NCBI GenBank assembly: GCA_022376515.1
Contig: WTXI01000004.1
Location: forward strand, 930,001 to 994,000
Direction: 5' to 3'
DNA: 64,000 nt
Source: Lactifluus volemus
Taxonomy: Eukaryota; Basidiomycota; Agaricomycetes; Russulales; Russulaceae
The notes under the pieces were generated by a model. The model had not been told where the DNA came from and did not search any database. It saw only the letters and a list, made by a program, of their open reading frames with translations. The position numbers and the translations under genes were made by a program. How positions within the stretch are numbered: position 1 is the stretch's first letter; each line of letters begins with the position of its first letter. Below are positions 39,081 through 50,476 of the stretch, one piece after another.

Positions 39081-40970
39081 GTTTTTTTTTTTGGCAAAAA
39101 AACCTATCGCTCTCGTAGATCGAGGCGCAATTGAAGTTACAAGAGTGAGCTTCGCCGGCTTGTTTGCCGGTGGCCAGACAAGCCAATCATGCGTGGTCGT
39201 TCTTGTAAGTTAGTAGCCCGGGCGGGGTTTGGGATCTAAAAATTTCCCGAACGCGTTTTTTTTTTTGGGGGGGGGTACAGTTATACGTATCCTGACGAGA
39301 CAAACAGAGGAATTTGATCCGATCCAAGATCAAAGCAACAGCACCATCATCGGTTGGTCCGTATCTTAAAGTCGACCAATGAATACGATGCATATGACGG
39401 GCAAGCCCGCTTGGAGGAAGGAATCGTAAATTCTTGGAACCGACGAACGAAATTTTTTTGAAACGAACGCGATTGGATGCCACCTTTCTTTCCAAACACA
39501 CGTACTGTACAGTACGTATCTTGGGTTCAAAAATATTAGAGAAGCGATCAACGGGCTTCTGGATGCGAAAAAGACCAGAAAACGGAAAGATATTGCTCCG
39601 AGTCGGAAAAAAGGACAGTTTGGTTGCGCGTAGATCTCCAACCCCCCACATCTATCACCTGTACTGTACAAAAAAAAATTTAAAGGCGCGAATAAAAAAA
39701 GGCCGCATTTGCTGTAAACTTCTCAGCGACTCGTTTGGATGGCGTCGATGCTGGAAATGTACGTCGTCATTGGCATGAGATCAATTGCTCAAAAAATAAT
39801 AGAAGGACTACCCTTCGCTCAATTCACGCTTCTGTGCTGTTTTTTTATCATAAAAGGGGTGTGTCGTCCATGGAGCTCCTCGAAGCAAAAAAGAACGTTT
39901 CAAGTTGGGGAAATCTGGGCGCTAAAATACGGGCCGAGCATGGTTGGCCGCCGGTTGTCATATCCCTCTCCGATGTTTCATGCAAAACCAAAAAAAAAAA
40001 AGGGAGAGTTTCCACTTTTGACCGCTCCGAATCGTGACGCTCGTGCACAGCATCTGATCACCATATGGGCCTACCGAGAACGAAGCCCCGAATTACGAGG
40101 CCGTACGATTGCTGATCGTCGTGAACAGGCGACCTCACGATTATCTCTTTCGATGAATCAGCGTTGATTCAATATTTCAATCTAGGGGATGGCCACAAGC
40201 CAGGCTAGTGATGGCCTTGTGGAATGGACTACCACCTGCAGCTGCTAACCCAATGCCGATCCTTAACGAACATTATGACTAGGTCTGCCTTTTCTATATC
40301 TCGATCTCTTACGACTGCATGGGATTGCTCTCATATAGAGCGAGAGATTGCATGTTTCCGGGAAACCGCAGTATAATTCCATGGCATTGGGTTTGATGTT
40401 ATTGTTTCAATCATTGGCAATCCAATGTGGCGGACGATCAGATGTAGACGATCATCACGTGATATGTTGGCCAATGAGGACAGACACGGACCATCAATCA
40501 TTGAGGAACGTTCACAGACCGAGAGCGCTAAATGCTGGTGGCGTGCAAGGTCCAAGTCCAAAATACTGGGCAGGGCGTGGTGGAATAGGACGGCGGGAAG
40601 GGGTAGTAGAACAGGATTGTAGGGATAGCTGGATGTTATGTCATTAATGTTTGCAAGAAGAAGTGGTGGTGGGGTGAAGGCGTCGAACGCCGCTCCTTAT
40701 ACAGGCGTCTGTCTGTTAAGGTTATATCCGACCGTTCCATTCGGAAACTACACGGAAGCGGTCATTGCAGCTACCTAATGGCTAATCTGTTAACAACGTA
40801 GCTTGTAATTTGCTACATTCATCTAGAAGGTCAATGCTGTAGGGCTATTCAGTATGATAACTTTGAATTGGGTAGAGTCTGAGATGTAACCTGGCGCTAC
40901 TCCGGTCCCGGATCCGGCGATAAGCGGAAGAGTGAGATAAGACTACTTAAAGAGGCAATTAGACTTGTGC
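39081..40970. other. no confident gene
   Basis: Open frames at 39187-39651 (-, 154 codons), 39434-39778 (+) and 39739-40167 (+, 142 codons) overlap each other and lack recognisable motifs. Around 40022-40050 there is similarity to the end of the R-3 repeat. Confidence 0.35.
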
Positions 40971-41034
40971 CACTGTTGTATTTAATAGTTCCAGTTGTCC
41001 CTTGCCATGTCTCTTTTTACTCAATCATTACAGT

Positions 41035-42394
41035 ATGGCTCCTGTCGCTTCCTCTCCTTACCCAGTTCTTGGCCCACTCCCCCCGTCTCTTGCCACTAAA
41101 GATAGGGCCGCTTCCCGCAAACGTTTCGAGGACGTCTACTCCATCGTTCGCGATGACCTCCTTGATGACTTCCGCAAACACAACATGCCCGAGGAAGTCA
41201 TGGCTTATTACCGACGCGTTTGTGCTCCACTCGTCCTTTTCCTTTTTTTTTTTCTGATTCAAACCATTTGACAGAGCATGGATTACAACGTACCTGGTGG
41301 AAAGCTCAATCGAGGAATGAGTGTCGTCGACTCGGTCGCTATCCTTAAGGGTCGTGACCTTAACGAGTCAGAGTACTTCAAAGCGGCCGTCCTTGGCTGG
41401 TCTGTGGAATGGGTTCGCCTCTTCCATCCCATGCATTATTGCACCCCATTGACCGCACGCTCTAGCTCCAGGCCTACTTCCTCGTTTCCGATGATATCAT
41501 GGACGGGAGTGTTACCCGTCGTGGAAAAGCTTGCTGGTACCTCGTAGAGGGTGTCGGTCTTATGGCCGTAAACGACGCACTTATCCTAGAAGGGGCAATC
41601 TTCCAAATGATTCGTAAACACTTCCGTAACGAGTCATTTTACCTCGACCTCCTCGACCTTCTGCACGAAGTACGTCGTCTTTCCTCATTATTTACTATCG
41701 CATGACCCACTCAAAAGGTCTCATATCAAACCGAAATGGGTCAATTAATTGATCTGATCACTGCTCCCGAAGGCAGAGTCGACCTTTCCAAGTTCTCTCT
41801 CGACAGGTGCGGTCTTCTCTCTTACTTCCTGTCACTCAAGTCTTTATTCTCCGGTGATACACAGGCACAAGACAATTGTCACCTACAAGACAGCATCTAT
41901 TCCTTTTACCTCCCCGTCGCTCTCGCGCTCCTCCTCTGCGGATTCCCCGTCGAGAGGAGGGACCCATCAGATCCTGACTATTACAAGTTGGCATAGACAT
42001 TCTCCTTCCCATCGGGGTGTACTTCCAAACTCAAGACGACTATCTCGATTACGCTGGAACGCCTGACCAAATCGGCAAGGTCGGCACAGATATCATGGAT
42101 AACAAGTGCTCATGGTGCATCAATAAGGCCCTCGCTCATGCCAGTGATAGACAACGGCGGATCCTAGAAATTAACTATGGTCACAAGGATCCCGCGATGG
42201 AAGCGCGGGTCAAGGAGGTGTTCTCCGAGATTGGCGTTGACGCGATGTATTCGGAGTACGAGGCAGACGCGTACGCGCGCATCAACGCGCTCATCGACAG
42301 CGTCCCAGAGACGACGAGTCCTAGTGGTGATGCTGTTCTACGTCGCGATGTCTTCCGGGTTTTCTTGGAGAAGATTTACAAGCGCACGAAGTGA
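41035..42394 (+). CDS. farnesyl diphosphate synthase, copy 3
   Basis: Diverged from copies 1 and 2. Exons: 41035-41217 ([11 protein letters not shown] to YYRR), 41275-41412 ([20 protein letters not shown]), 41466-41669 ([15 protein letters not shown]), 41718-41806 ([13 protein letters not shown]), and a last exon from about 41864. Differences worth noting are TRRGKACWY, where the Gln of the family RRGQ motif is Lys, and [12 protein letters not shown], where copies 1 and 4 have GEYFQ. Two one-base deletions are seen in the last exon: GCA(T)TCTATTCC near 41892 and GCA(T)TAGAC near 41995. End [10 protein letters not shown], stop 42392-42394. Confidence 0.87.
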
Positions 42395-44043
42395 ATGGAT
42401 CTAATTGATTCTACTGACCCTCTTCTTGTATACCTCTTTGATTGTCAAATAGGAACGGTGTATTCTATCCATCTAAATGCTACAAAATGATGTCACGTGG
42501 CTCTCTGACTTTCTGGGAATCGCACCTTAGCGCCTTTGGTTCTGAGTTCTGTTTCCTCAAGTGCATATGGACCCCCATTACTTTGAACATTTCGTAACAA
42601 CGTCGAATGAGCTTATTACCCCTCAGTTTCATGCTACGCAGCGCGCGAGTAAACTAAAGTGAGGATAGTGCTACCGACCCGCTCTTATTTGGCATCGGCT
42701 TTGATAAAGACAAACTCGCGCGCGTTCCAAACTGCTATACCGCGGTGGCTAGATCAAGCGCATCAGCAGCAGAAAGGATACAAGCAGTCATGACACCCCA
42801 TACCCCTACATTCAAGACATCGTATCATATGATACTTCCTTACTACTTATCACACACAGATTAGTAAACTTACAGTAGTTAGCTTGACAGACTTGAAGAT
42901 ATATGAATATGAAGGACAGAATCCAACTCGGCTGTTCCTCCATCCCCCTTTTCATCCACGTCAACGGCGTTGCACTTGCTTTGCTTTGATTATTTGATAC
43001 AGGTGTCCATTGAACGGCAAAGGCTCCGCAGCGCCTCAGCTTCCAAGCTAGAAACGGAAAACATCCGTGCAGCAAAACCGAGTCGATGTCCCATGAACCG
43101 TGCTCATGCCCCAACAACGGGAAAGCGAAAGCATGAAGATCAGGTTCAGAGAGGGCAGCGAAAATGACATGGCAATAAGGACAAGAGCAATCAAGTAGAT
43201 CGGAGAATATGTGATACTAGATGAGCCAACACAACACTGGGGTGGATCGGAAACAAAAAAAGGAAAAGGTTTCAAAAAAAGCAGCATACCTTCTGAGGAC
43301 ATGCTCCGCACACACACACGCAAGCTTCGAGTGGGTCGAGGGACACGGTGGAGTGATAGGGAACGAGTCGGAAAAGAGAGATGAGCTCGCATGACTGGGA
43401 ATCGATAGGCCCGTAGCGGACGAACTTGATCTTGAGATCCCAGGACAAAGTTCGGCATACAAGAGCTATGGGAGAGCACACGGACGACCGCGATCAGACC
43501 TGAGATTAGGCAGTTCCCAATTACAACGCCATTCACAGCACAGGGAAGATGAGAAAATGTTGGCCACATGTCAAAAACGGTAAAGTAAGAGCCTAGTACT
43601 GTCACAGATTGAGGGAGAAGGACATCTTGCCCTAATGAAAAAAAAGCCGAACCCTGGCCTCCAATCAGCTTCGGAACGGCCACAAGAGTGGGATGACTAA
43701 AAAAACAATGTCAGACCTTGCACCAACAGCAGCCCTGATTCCAGAAGAGGTAATGCCCCGAGAGAGTAAGGCACCTGAAGCCTTGTACAAATTCTATGGG
43801 CGAAGGGAACCTGCCCCATATGGGTCTACAAATGTGAATTGAGACATGAAAGGACACAATTGAATGACACAAATAGTCACTCATCAGGAGGGGCCAAAAG
43901 ATAGTGATTTATTGACAATAAGATAAGGTGCTCAGGGAAAAAAAGAAGGGATACAGAGAGCAAGACAGAGAGTTAAAAACACTTGGGCAAGCCCACCACC
44001 TGAGCCAACCATGGCCCCACTCTGGTTCCTGGCCAACCATAAC
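42395..44043. other. no confident gene
   Basis: A minus-strand frame at 43048-43683 (211 codons) begins MAVPKLIGGQGSAF. It has hydrophobic stretches but no motif I recognise and no clean exon logic. I leave it uncalled. Confidence 0.35.
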
Positions 44044-44182
44044 AGCAGTAGTGGCTTCATCATGGAAATTTTCAAGTTGGTCTCTTTCCCTCATTGACTC
44101 AATCAACTCAAAATTGGAGTTGATTGAGTCAATGAGGGAAAGAGACCAACTTGAAAATTTCCATGATGAAGCCACTACTGCT
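44044..44182. repeat. perfect 66-bp inverted repeat (hairpin), 7-nt loop
   Basis: Arms 44044-44109 and 44117-44182 are exact reverse complements by base-by-base check; the loop is 44110-44116. The pairing stops at 44043/44183. It could be a palindromic core of a MITE, or a source of hairpin RNA. Confidence 0.92.
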
Positions 44183-44851
44183 CAGTGTTGGACATCACTA
44201 GCCAGAAGTCAAAAGTCAGGTCACACACATGTTGACTAGTCAGTGACCCCACCACCTAACCTGTCTATTGCTGTAGCCACCTGGCCCGCACCATCACTAC
44301 CTATCCTGCATACTCGTGCCGCCACCACCTACCCCACAGGCCCGTGCTCGCGCCACAGGTAGTTCCGCCACCGCCTGGCCACCACCGCCTGCCACCGCCA
44401 TGCTATATCCCCTTGCCACCGTCATCGTCGCCCGCACTAACACCGGACCGTGGGCTCGTCAGACATGCCTCACATTTACCAAGACGCGCACCCTCGAGGT
44501 GGATGCAGCACACGCCTCAGATAATATCGACGAAATGGAGCCGGGCACGCATACATATGCTCATGAAACAATGCGGACAAACTCGTTATGGTCGCGCCTT
44601 GCACGTCATCCCTGTGCCCCACACTGGTATAGAATGTGAGCCAACATTTTCGAACAGCTTAATATCCGACAACAGACTCTCCTCACGCACGCCCACCACA
44701 TCCTCCGGCTTAGGCACCCATTGCAATTGTCTGTACTTGTATTCATTCTTCGTTAAGAAGGGTCGTCGCGGGGATTAAAGAAGAGGGGAAGGGGACTCAG
44801 TGTGAACGAGGAGCCCCGCGTAAATATCACTTCTTGAGAAGAGAATGCTCT

Positions 44852-44929
44852 ACATCAGTCAGATGGGTAGAGTATCCGAATCGGAATATTGTAATTCCTA
44901 TTCGGATACTCTACTAATTTGACTGATGT
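44852..44929. repeat. imperfect inverted repeat, ~36-bp arms (MITE-like)
   Basis: Left arm 44852-44887 and right arm 44894-44929 pair with only a few mismatches; outer ends are acatcagtca and tgactgatgt. Size and structure suit a small foldback element. Confidence 0.75.
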
Positions 44930-45138
44930 GAAAGCACAGATACATACAAATATATTATGATTTGTGGTACGTACGAGGATCACTGCTTGCCAGCAACCGT
45001 CGTCCACTCTCTGCCTCCCACTCGTTATCTGCTATTGCAATTTGAATTTACCCTGGCACGCGACCGGCGCAGTTCCACGCTCTAAGGAAAAGCGAGTCAA
45101 AATCGAACCCAATCTCCCATTGAAAGTATGCCTGGAAG

Positions 45139-45395
45139 TGCACGGGTGAGTTCGAGAGAAAAGAGTGACTATTATTCACCATCGTTTTACAAATGATTTG
45201 GGTGCCTCTAAATACATTTCTGACCTCTAGCGTATAGTATGGGCGCTAATGTAAAGCTCTAACTATTCTGACATGAGGCTTGTGTGGCTCTACACCAAGC
45301 CCGAGGCGTAAAGATAGGAATGTGGTATACAACGTGGTTTGCGAGGCCAGCCAGCGCACAGCTGGTCTTACATCTCATAGCTTATTCACCGCTCT
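45139..45395 (+). repeat. dispersed repeat family R-1, copy 2
   Basis: Begins gtgcacgggtgagttcgagag as does 57589; both contain a copy of gacctct and cccgaggcgtaaaga (45299 here). The reverse copy is at 15645-15825. Confidence 0.75.
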
Positions 45396-45564
45396 TCTCA
45401 ACTTGCATCCGTGGTTACGGGAGCCCCCATGTCAGTAACGAGAGATGACGTCGTGCTAAGTACAAGATGAAAGAAGATCGTATTGATCCCCGTGCGACCT
45501 CTCGGGCCAAATCTTGGGATGTTGCGCACTTGGCTGTTGTCCGCCTGCGTGATCGAAGATCCCT

Positions 45565-45860
45565 CAAGAATCAGCCAGCCAGTCAGTCAGCGTTTAACAG
45601 TGTGTTTCCGCGGGTTATCATCGGGATAAGAAACACTGCACACCAAAAACGTCCATCTTGCAGGGCTGTACGTCCGTATTTTGTGGCACCCTGTGCGGTA
45701 TGTGCCAGTGCCAGTGTTCGTGACGTGGCGTTGGTGGACAGCACTTGAAGTTCTTTGAAGGTGGTAAGGTATTGGCCTGTCTGTATCTGCGCGCATACTG
45801 TATAAATGTAGGTGTGTGTGACAGTGAGGAATAGGAGGTGTGGCTCATGGACTATGTCGG
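45565..45860 (+). repeat. repeat family R-2, copy 1
   Basis: Reverse complement of 52850-53125. Shared words include cagtcagtcag, tacgtcc, gacgtggcgttggtggacagca and tgaaggtg. A possible decayed gene; the function is not recognisable. Confidence 0.65.
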
Positions 45861-46259
45861 CAACATAGAGGGCGTCGAATGTGAAGGCATAGCCACACAG
45901 ATCTCCCAAAAAAATCAAGTCACCGTAGCCAGGGATCTCACTGTCAATGAGTTTTCCCACACATTGTCAGTCAGTTCTCTGGCCACTGTTATTGGCAGGA
46001 GATGTATGCCTTCACGCTTCACATTCGACGTACTCTCTGATGGAGAAAAACATGGTTTAGGCGGCACGTGATGGAACGTGCTTCAGTTAACTTACTGCCA
46101 ATGGGTAAATCAGCAAAGGTATAGCATATAGCAACAGCGCATCGAAATGAGTGTGGTGCAAACATTATAGCTTGCCCGTCAAAAAGTGATGCTAGAGACT
46201 CTGAACAAGGTAGACACGTCCACTCTCAGGGTACTGCGGGAGAAGGTGTTTGTGCGAGG

Positions 46260-46770
46260 AAATAGCGAGCCATTTCAGTTACGATGGACGAAAAGAACAA
46301 CCAAAAGATAGCCTAACAGACACACAAAATCAAAGAGGGCAGACCAAAAAACCAGACGGGGAACTGGGTGTCCAATACTTGGATGGCGACGATAGCAAGC
46401 ACGAACATGGTCAGTGCACGGAATATGGAAGATGAAGAATTACCACCAATCTTGACCTCCCGTACACGACGGTCACGGTGATCGATGCGAATGGGAGATC
46501 GTAGGTAATGACAAAGGTCGAAGAAGGAAGAGAGGGCTGTGCCTTGTATGCCTCGAGGTTGAGCGAAGATTCGGCGCTGCTAATCCGCAAACACCAAGAC
46601 ACCGTATGCTTGTCAAAGAGATGAGAGGACGCGGTGGGAAAGAAGGAACAACATAGAGAATAGTGACGATGGACCAATAAAAGAATATGGTGGCGACGCC
46701 AACGTTGGCAGCAGCACGTTACTTGACCCCAGTCAAGGGTTAGGGTGCGTGGTGGACTGGTTGACCTCAA
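46260..46770 (-). CDS. hypothetical membrane protein, doubtful
   Basis: The minus strand gives NLEAYKAQPSLPSSTFVITYDL and, one frame over, REVKIGGNSSSSIFRALTMF then VLAIVAIQVLDTQFPVWFFG, the latter a likely membrane helix, followed by a stop near 46315. The two halves could be exons or a shifted frame. I recognise no family. Upstream, GQVTCLLPTLASPPYSFIG-like text in another frame may be an earlier helix. Confidence 0.28.
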
Positions 46771-47866
46771 GTTGACATTTTCGGGCGATCCAACAGACCT
46801 ACGAAAGGCAGGAAATTCTCTCTAAAGATAAATCTCTCTCCGAGAAAAAAGAACAGGTTGTCATCTTCATCGTCCTTACTGCACCGTGCGGAATTATGAC
46901 GCTTGTGCACAGTCACGATGTTTGACCACCGGTGGTACACTTATGATATGGATTGCCGGCTATGTTTTTCCACCTAATGAACGCTACAACTAACCTCCGT
47001 TTTCTGTCTCAGCCTCCTACCATCACGGAGGGTCCACTCTTAGAGATGCGGAACGACGCATCTTCCATGCTTGCAAGAGCAACCGCCGTAGCCGAAGCTT
47101 CCCGGAGAAGTGATAACCATGGCATCAGGCTGATGTCATTGCTCACGCGTTAGTACTATAGTCCCAAGCTCCGGGGTCACCGCGAGCACTGACTAAGATC
47201 ACGCGTACATATAAGAGGTCGAACAAAGGAGGGGGATAGATCGCACTCAGAATGATCAAATCACGTGATACATTAGCCCTCACATCATTGGTTAGAGGCA
47301 GTGTTTATCACCCGGAGCGCTTATCGTTGGGTGGCGTGAGTACCGAAAGCACTGTAGGGGTAAACGACGACCTGCCGGGACCGGGTTGTAAGGACCGGAA
47401 GATCCTAGGGAAGGTCCAAAATAGTGGTAGAGCCGTGCCTGGGTGGAATTGGGTATTTGTGAGAGAACGAGAATTCCAGGATGGAGGCTCGTTGCTTCAA
47501 GTTAATTTGAAAGGATGAGGATCGTTGTAGGGATTTCCGTGGATCAGGAAAGGTCAAAAAAACAAGGTGGAAAAGGGGGTAGTTGGATCCAAGTTGTCGC
47601 CATCGATAAGGAGGTGGTAGCCGATGTACAGTAGATTTCTGAGAGCAAATGTCCATAGCGGGCATCTCCGCTAAGGTCGGCTAAAGCGGCGTACCGGCCG
47701 CCCGGTAGATTCAACGTTGTTGACTAACGTTAATTAAAAAAACCGTTTATCCAGAATATCAGGTTGGGCTACAAGCTGTGTATGCTCGGTCTCACTTTCG
47801 TATTTAAAGTCCATTGCAAGTAAGTGTCCAGACCACTCTGTTGACCGCTCTTTTGTATTCACAATC

Positions 47867-49234
47867 ATGGCTCCCACCGCTGCTTCCCGCCGCCCCGAAG
47901 TACTCAACCCACTCCCCTCGAAGTCTGCCACTAAGGACAAGGGTGCTTCCCGCAAGCGTTTCGATGCAGTTTACACCGTCGTCCGCGATGACCTCGTTTC
48001 TGACTTCCGCAAACGTAACATGCCTGAGGACGTCGTTGACTACTACCGACGCGTTCGTACTTTCCATATTTTCTCCTTTTCACGATGACCCAAAACCAAC
48101 TCGACAGTGCATGGACCATAATGTACCCGGTGGAAAGCTCAATCGGGGAATGAGCGTCGTCGATTCGGTCGCTATCCTCAAGGGTCGCGACCTTACCGAG
48201 TCAGAGTACTTCAGAGCAGCCGTCCTTGGGTGGTGTGTGGAATGGGTTCGCCTCTTTGCTTTATCCCTTTAGCATTGTACTCTGCTGACCATCCGATCAA
48301 GTTCCAAGCCTACTTCCTCGTTTCCGATGACATGATGGACGGAAGCACAACCCGTCGTGGCCAGCCTTGCTGGTACCGACTCGGGGATGTTGGTCTCAAG
48401 GCGGCAAATGACTCACTTATTCTGGAAGGCGCGATATTCCAAACAATTCGTAAACACTTCCGCAATGATCCATTTTACGCGGATATTAACGACCTTCTGC
48501 ACGAGGTATGTCACCCTTGTCCCCATAATTAGTCATCACGTGACTCATTCAATAGACCTCATATCAAACCGAAATGGGTCAAATGATTGACATGATCACT
48601 GCTCCCGAAGACAGGGTAGACCTTTCAAAGTTCTCTCTCGACAGGTACCGCATTCTCCCTTACATATTGTAATCTATGGTCCTCATGTTCTGACACAATC
48701 CTACAGGCACAGACCATCGTCACCTACAAGACGGCCTTCTACTCTTCTACCTCCCGTCGCACTTGCGCTCCTCCTCTGTGGTTTCCCCGTCGAGAAGAAG
48801 AATCCGTCAGATCCTGACTATTATAAGCTTTCTTTGGACATCCTCGTTCCCCTTGGGGAGTACTTCCAAGTCCAAGACGACTATCTAGATTACGCCGGAA
48901 CACCGGAACAGATTGGAAAATCGGCACGGACATCATGGACAACAAGTGCTCGTGGTGCATCAACACGGCTCTCGCTCACGCCAATGATACCCAACGAGCG
49001 ATCCTGGATGATAACTATGGCCGCAAAGACTCGGCTGCGGAGGCACGGGTCAAGGAGGTGTTTGCCGAGATCGGCCTCCACGCGTTCTATTCGGAGTACG
49101 AGGCAGACGCGTACGCGCGTATCAACGCGCTCATCGATGCCGTCCCGGAGACGAGGAGTCCCAACGGTGAAGCTGTGCTATGTCGCGATGTCTTCCGCGT
49201 TTTCTTGGAGAAGATTTACAAGCGCACGAAGTGA
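47867..49234 (+). CDS. farnesyl diphosphate synthase, copy 4
   Basis: Fourth ERG20-type copy and, by eye, closest to a canonical Erg20 around the active site: [21 protein letters not shown]. Exon 1 reads [19 protein letters not shown], then [11 protein letters not shown], to YYRR; exon 2 starts [14 protein letters not shown]. Exon 3 ends INDLLHE, exon 4 is [20 protein letters not shown]. The last exon has [22 protein letters not shown] and ends KIYKRTK. Three one-base losses occur in the last exon: TC(C)TTCTAC near 48745, CTCCC(C)GTC near 48755, and GGAAAA(A)TC near 48917. TATTTAA lies 66 bp before the ATG. Confidence 0.9.
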
Positions 49235-49502
49235 ATGACATTGACCGACTTAGACCGCATTCATCTCCTCCTTTTGCATCTCTCTTTTGGGCATCAACTA
49301 TAACATGTACTGTATTATTTAGATCTACATAGACCTAGTGCATAACTTTCCCCACTGAAGATATCGCCCAGTCTCCCACCCGGCTTCTCCCAAAACTCGA
49401 GAAAAACAATCGAGTCTACTTTTAATTGCCTTTCATTCAGAGGCGTTTCTAACTTAAACCTCAACATTTCTCCAGGCGAAACCCAAAACCCGCGGGTACC
49501 GT

Positions 49503-49620
49503 GGCGGCGTTGCCCAATACAGTATTCATCAACGTTGGGGCCGAAAAGCGCGCACCCACCTTTGATAATCTACTTATGGCCCTAAGTGCTCTCCTTGCGC
49601 TCTACGAGGTCGCTGGCCGC
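49503..49620 (+). repeat. short repeat R-4, copy 1
   Basis: Related to 60645-60730 (gcgttgcccaa, ggcccgaaaag, ctttaatactct/ctttgataatct, gccctaagtgctctcc). Opens an unknown coding-like stretch (49501-49830) that contains QQFVIDFSKLCTFLESQAQ and is interrupted by the LINE insertion. Confidence 0.55.
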
Positions 49621-49820
49621 CGGATCTCCATGGCCAGTTGTGCGTCAGATGCCATTTGGGTTCACGCATCGTTCAGGGAAACGTTCAGCAATTTGTCATA
49701 GACTTCAGTAAGCTGTGCACGTTTCTCGAGTCACAAGCTCAAAAAAAAAAAGACGAAATTGGTGATAGTTTTCGTTGGATTCGGGCCGCGGCGTCGGTTC
49801 AATTGGACTTTTTCACTAGT

Positions 49821-49835
49821 AGTATTTGCTCACCC
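49821..49835. repeat. target-site duplication, left
   Basis: agtatttgctcaccc, identical to 50462-50476 directly after the poly(A). Confidence 0.88.
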
Positions 49836-50461
49836 TGGAGGAATAGCGACCGCCTCTCTCAAATTTACATCGCCCTCCCCGAACCCCCCTCCGGTAAGCC
49901 CCCCCAGTCATCCAAGGCTCAAGAGGCTGCGATCGCGCCGTCTTCTCCACCCTTGTCCGGCTCATCACCGGGCACGCCTTCATCGGCTCCTACGCCGCAC
50001 GCTTCCTCCCAGGGAAACCCATATCCTGCCCCTGCGGGGAACCCCTTCAGACCGTAGACCATGTGGTCTCGCATTGCCCACTATATACAGACGCCCGCCA
50101 AGAAATCCTCCGCCCGATCGACCGCGATATTTCCCTCCCCGTTCTCCTAGGCACAGCCGAGGGTGGTGCTGCCATGACCCGCTTCCTGAAAGCGACGCGC
50201 GCCTGCATAGCCCCGAGAGAAGCGTGGAACCCGGGATGATGTCCCCTTAGATAGATTGTACACCTTCTCACTGTAGATAGTACCCACTCTCTACTCCCTT
50301 CCCCGCCCCCAAAACACCCATCCTTCCGTCCAGCCCAACGTTATACCTCACCCACACTCCCCCCGCCGCCTGATCCATTCCTGTACCCATAGGGACCGCG
50401 TCTTTGTCATAGTCACATGTTGCGGGATATAAATGCTGATTTAAAAAAAAAAAAAAAAAAA
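49836..50461 (+). mobile_element. 5'-truncated LINE (non-LTR retrotransposon) 3' end with poly(A)
   Basis: Encodes the C-terminal end of a LINE ORF2: STLVRLITGHAFIGSYAARF, then LPGKPISCPCGEPLQTVDHV and SHCPLYTDARQEIL. The Cys-Cys-His-Cys knuckle after the RNase H region is typical of fungal Tad1/I-like elements. Stop at 50237-50239, 3' UTR, poly(A) 50443-50461. A 15-bp direct repeat flanks it. One shift within the coding part lies near the C7 run at 49897. The reverse transcriptase and endonuclease parts are absent. Confidence 0.88.
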
Positions 50462-50476
50462 AGTATTTGCTCACCC
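50462..50476. repeat. target-site duplication, right
   Basis: agtatttgctcaccc, identical to 49821-49835. Confidence 0.88.

Noticed and set aside
43048..43683. 211-codon minus-strand frame
   Set aside because: No recognisable domain and overlapping equally long frames on the same strand; not enough to call a gene.
26793..49234. Biosynthetic gene cluster for a terpenoid
   Set aside because: No terpene cyclase, P450 or transporter was found near the four synthases, so a cluster claim is not supported.
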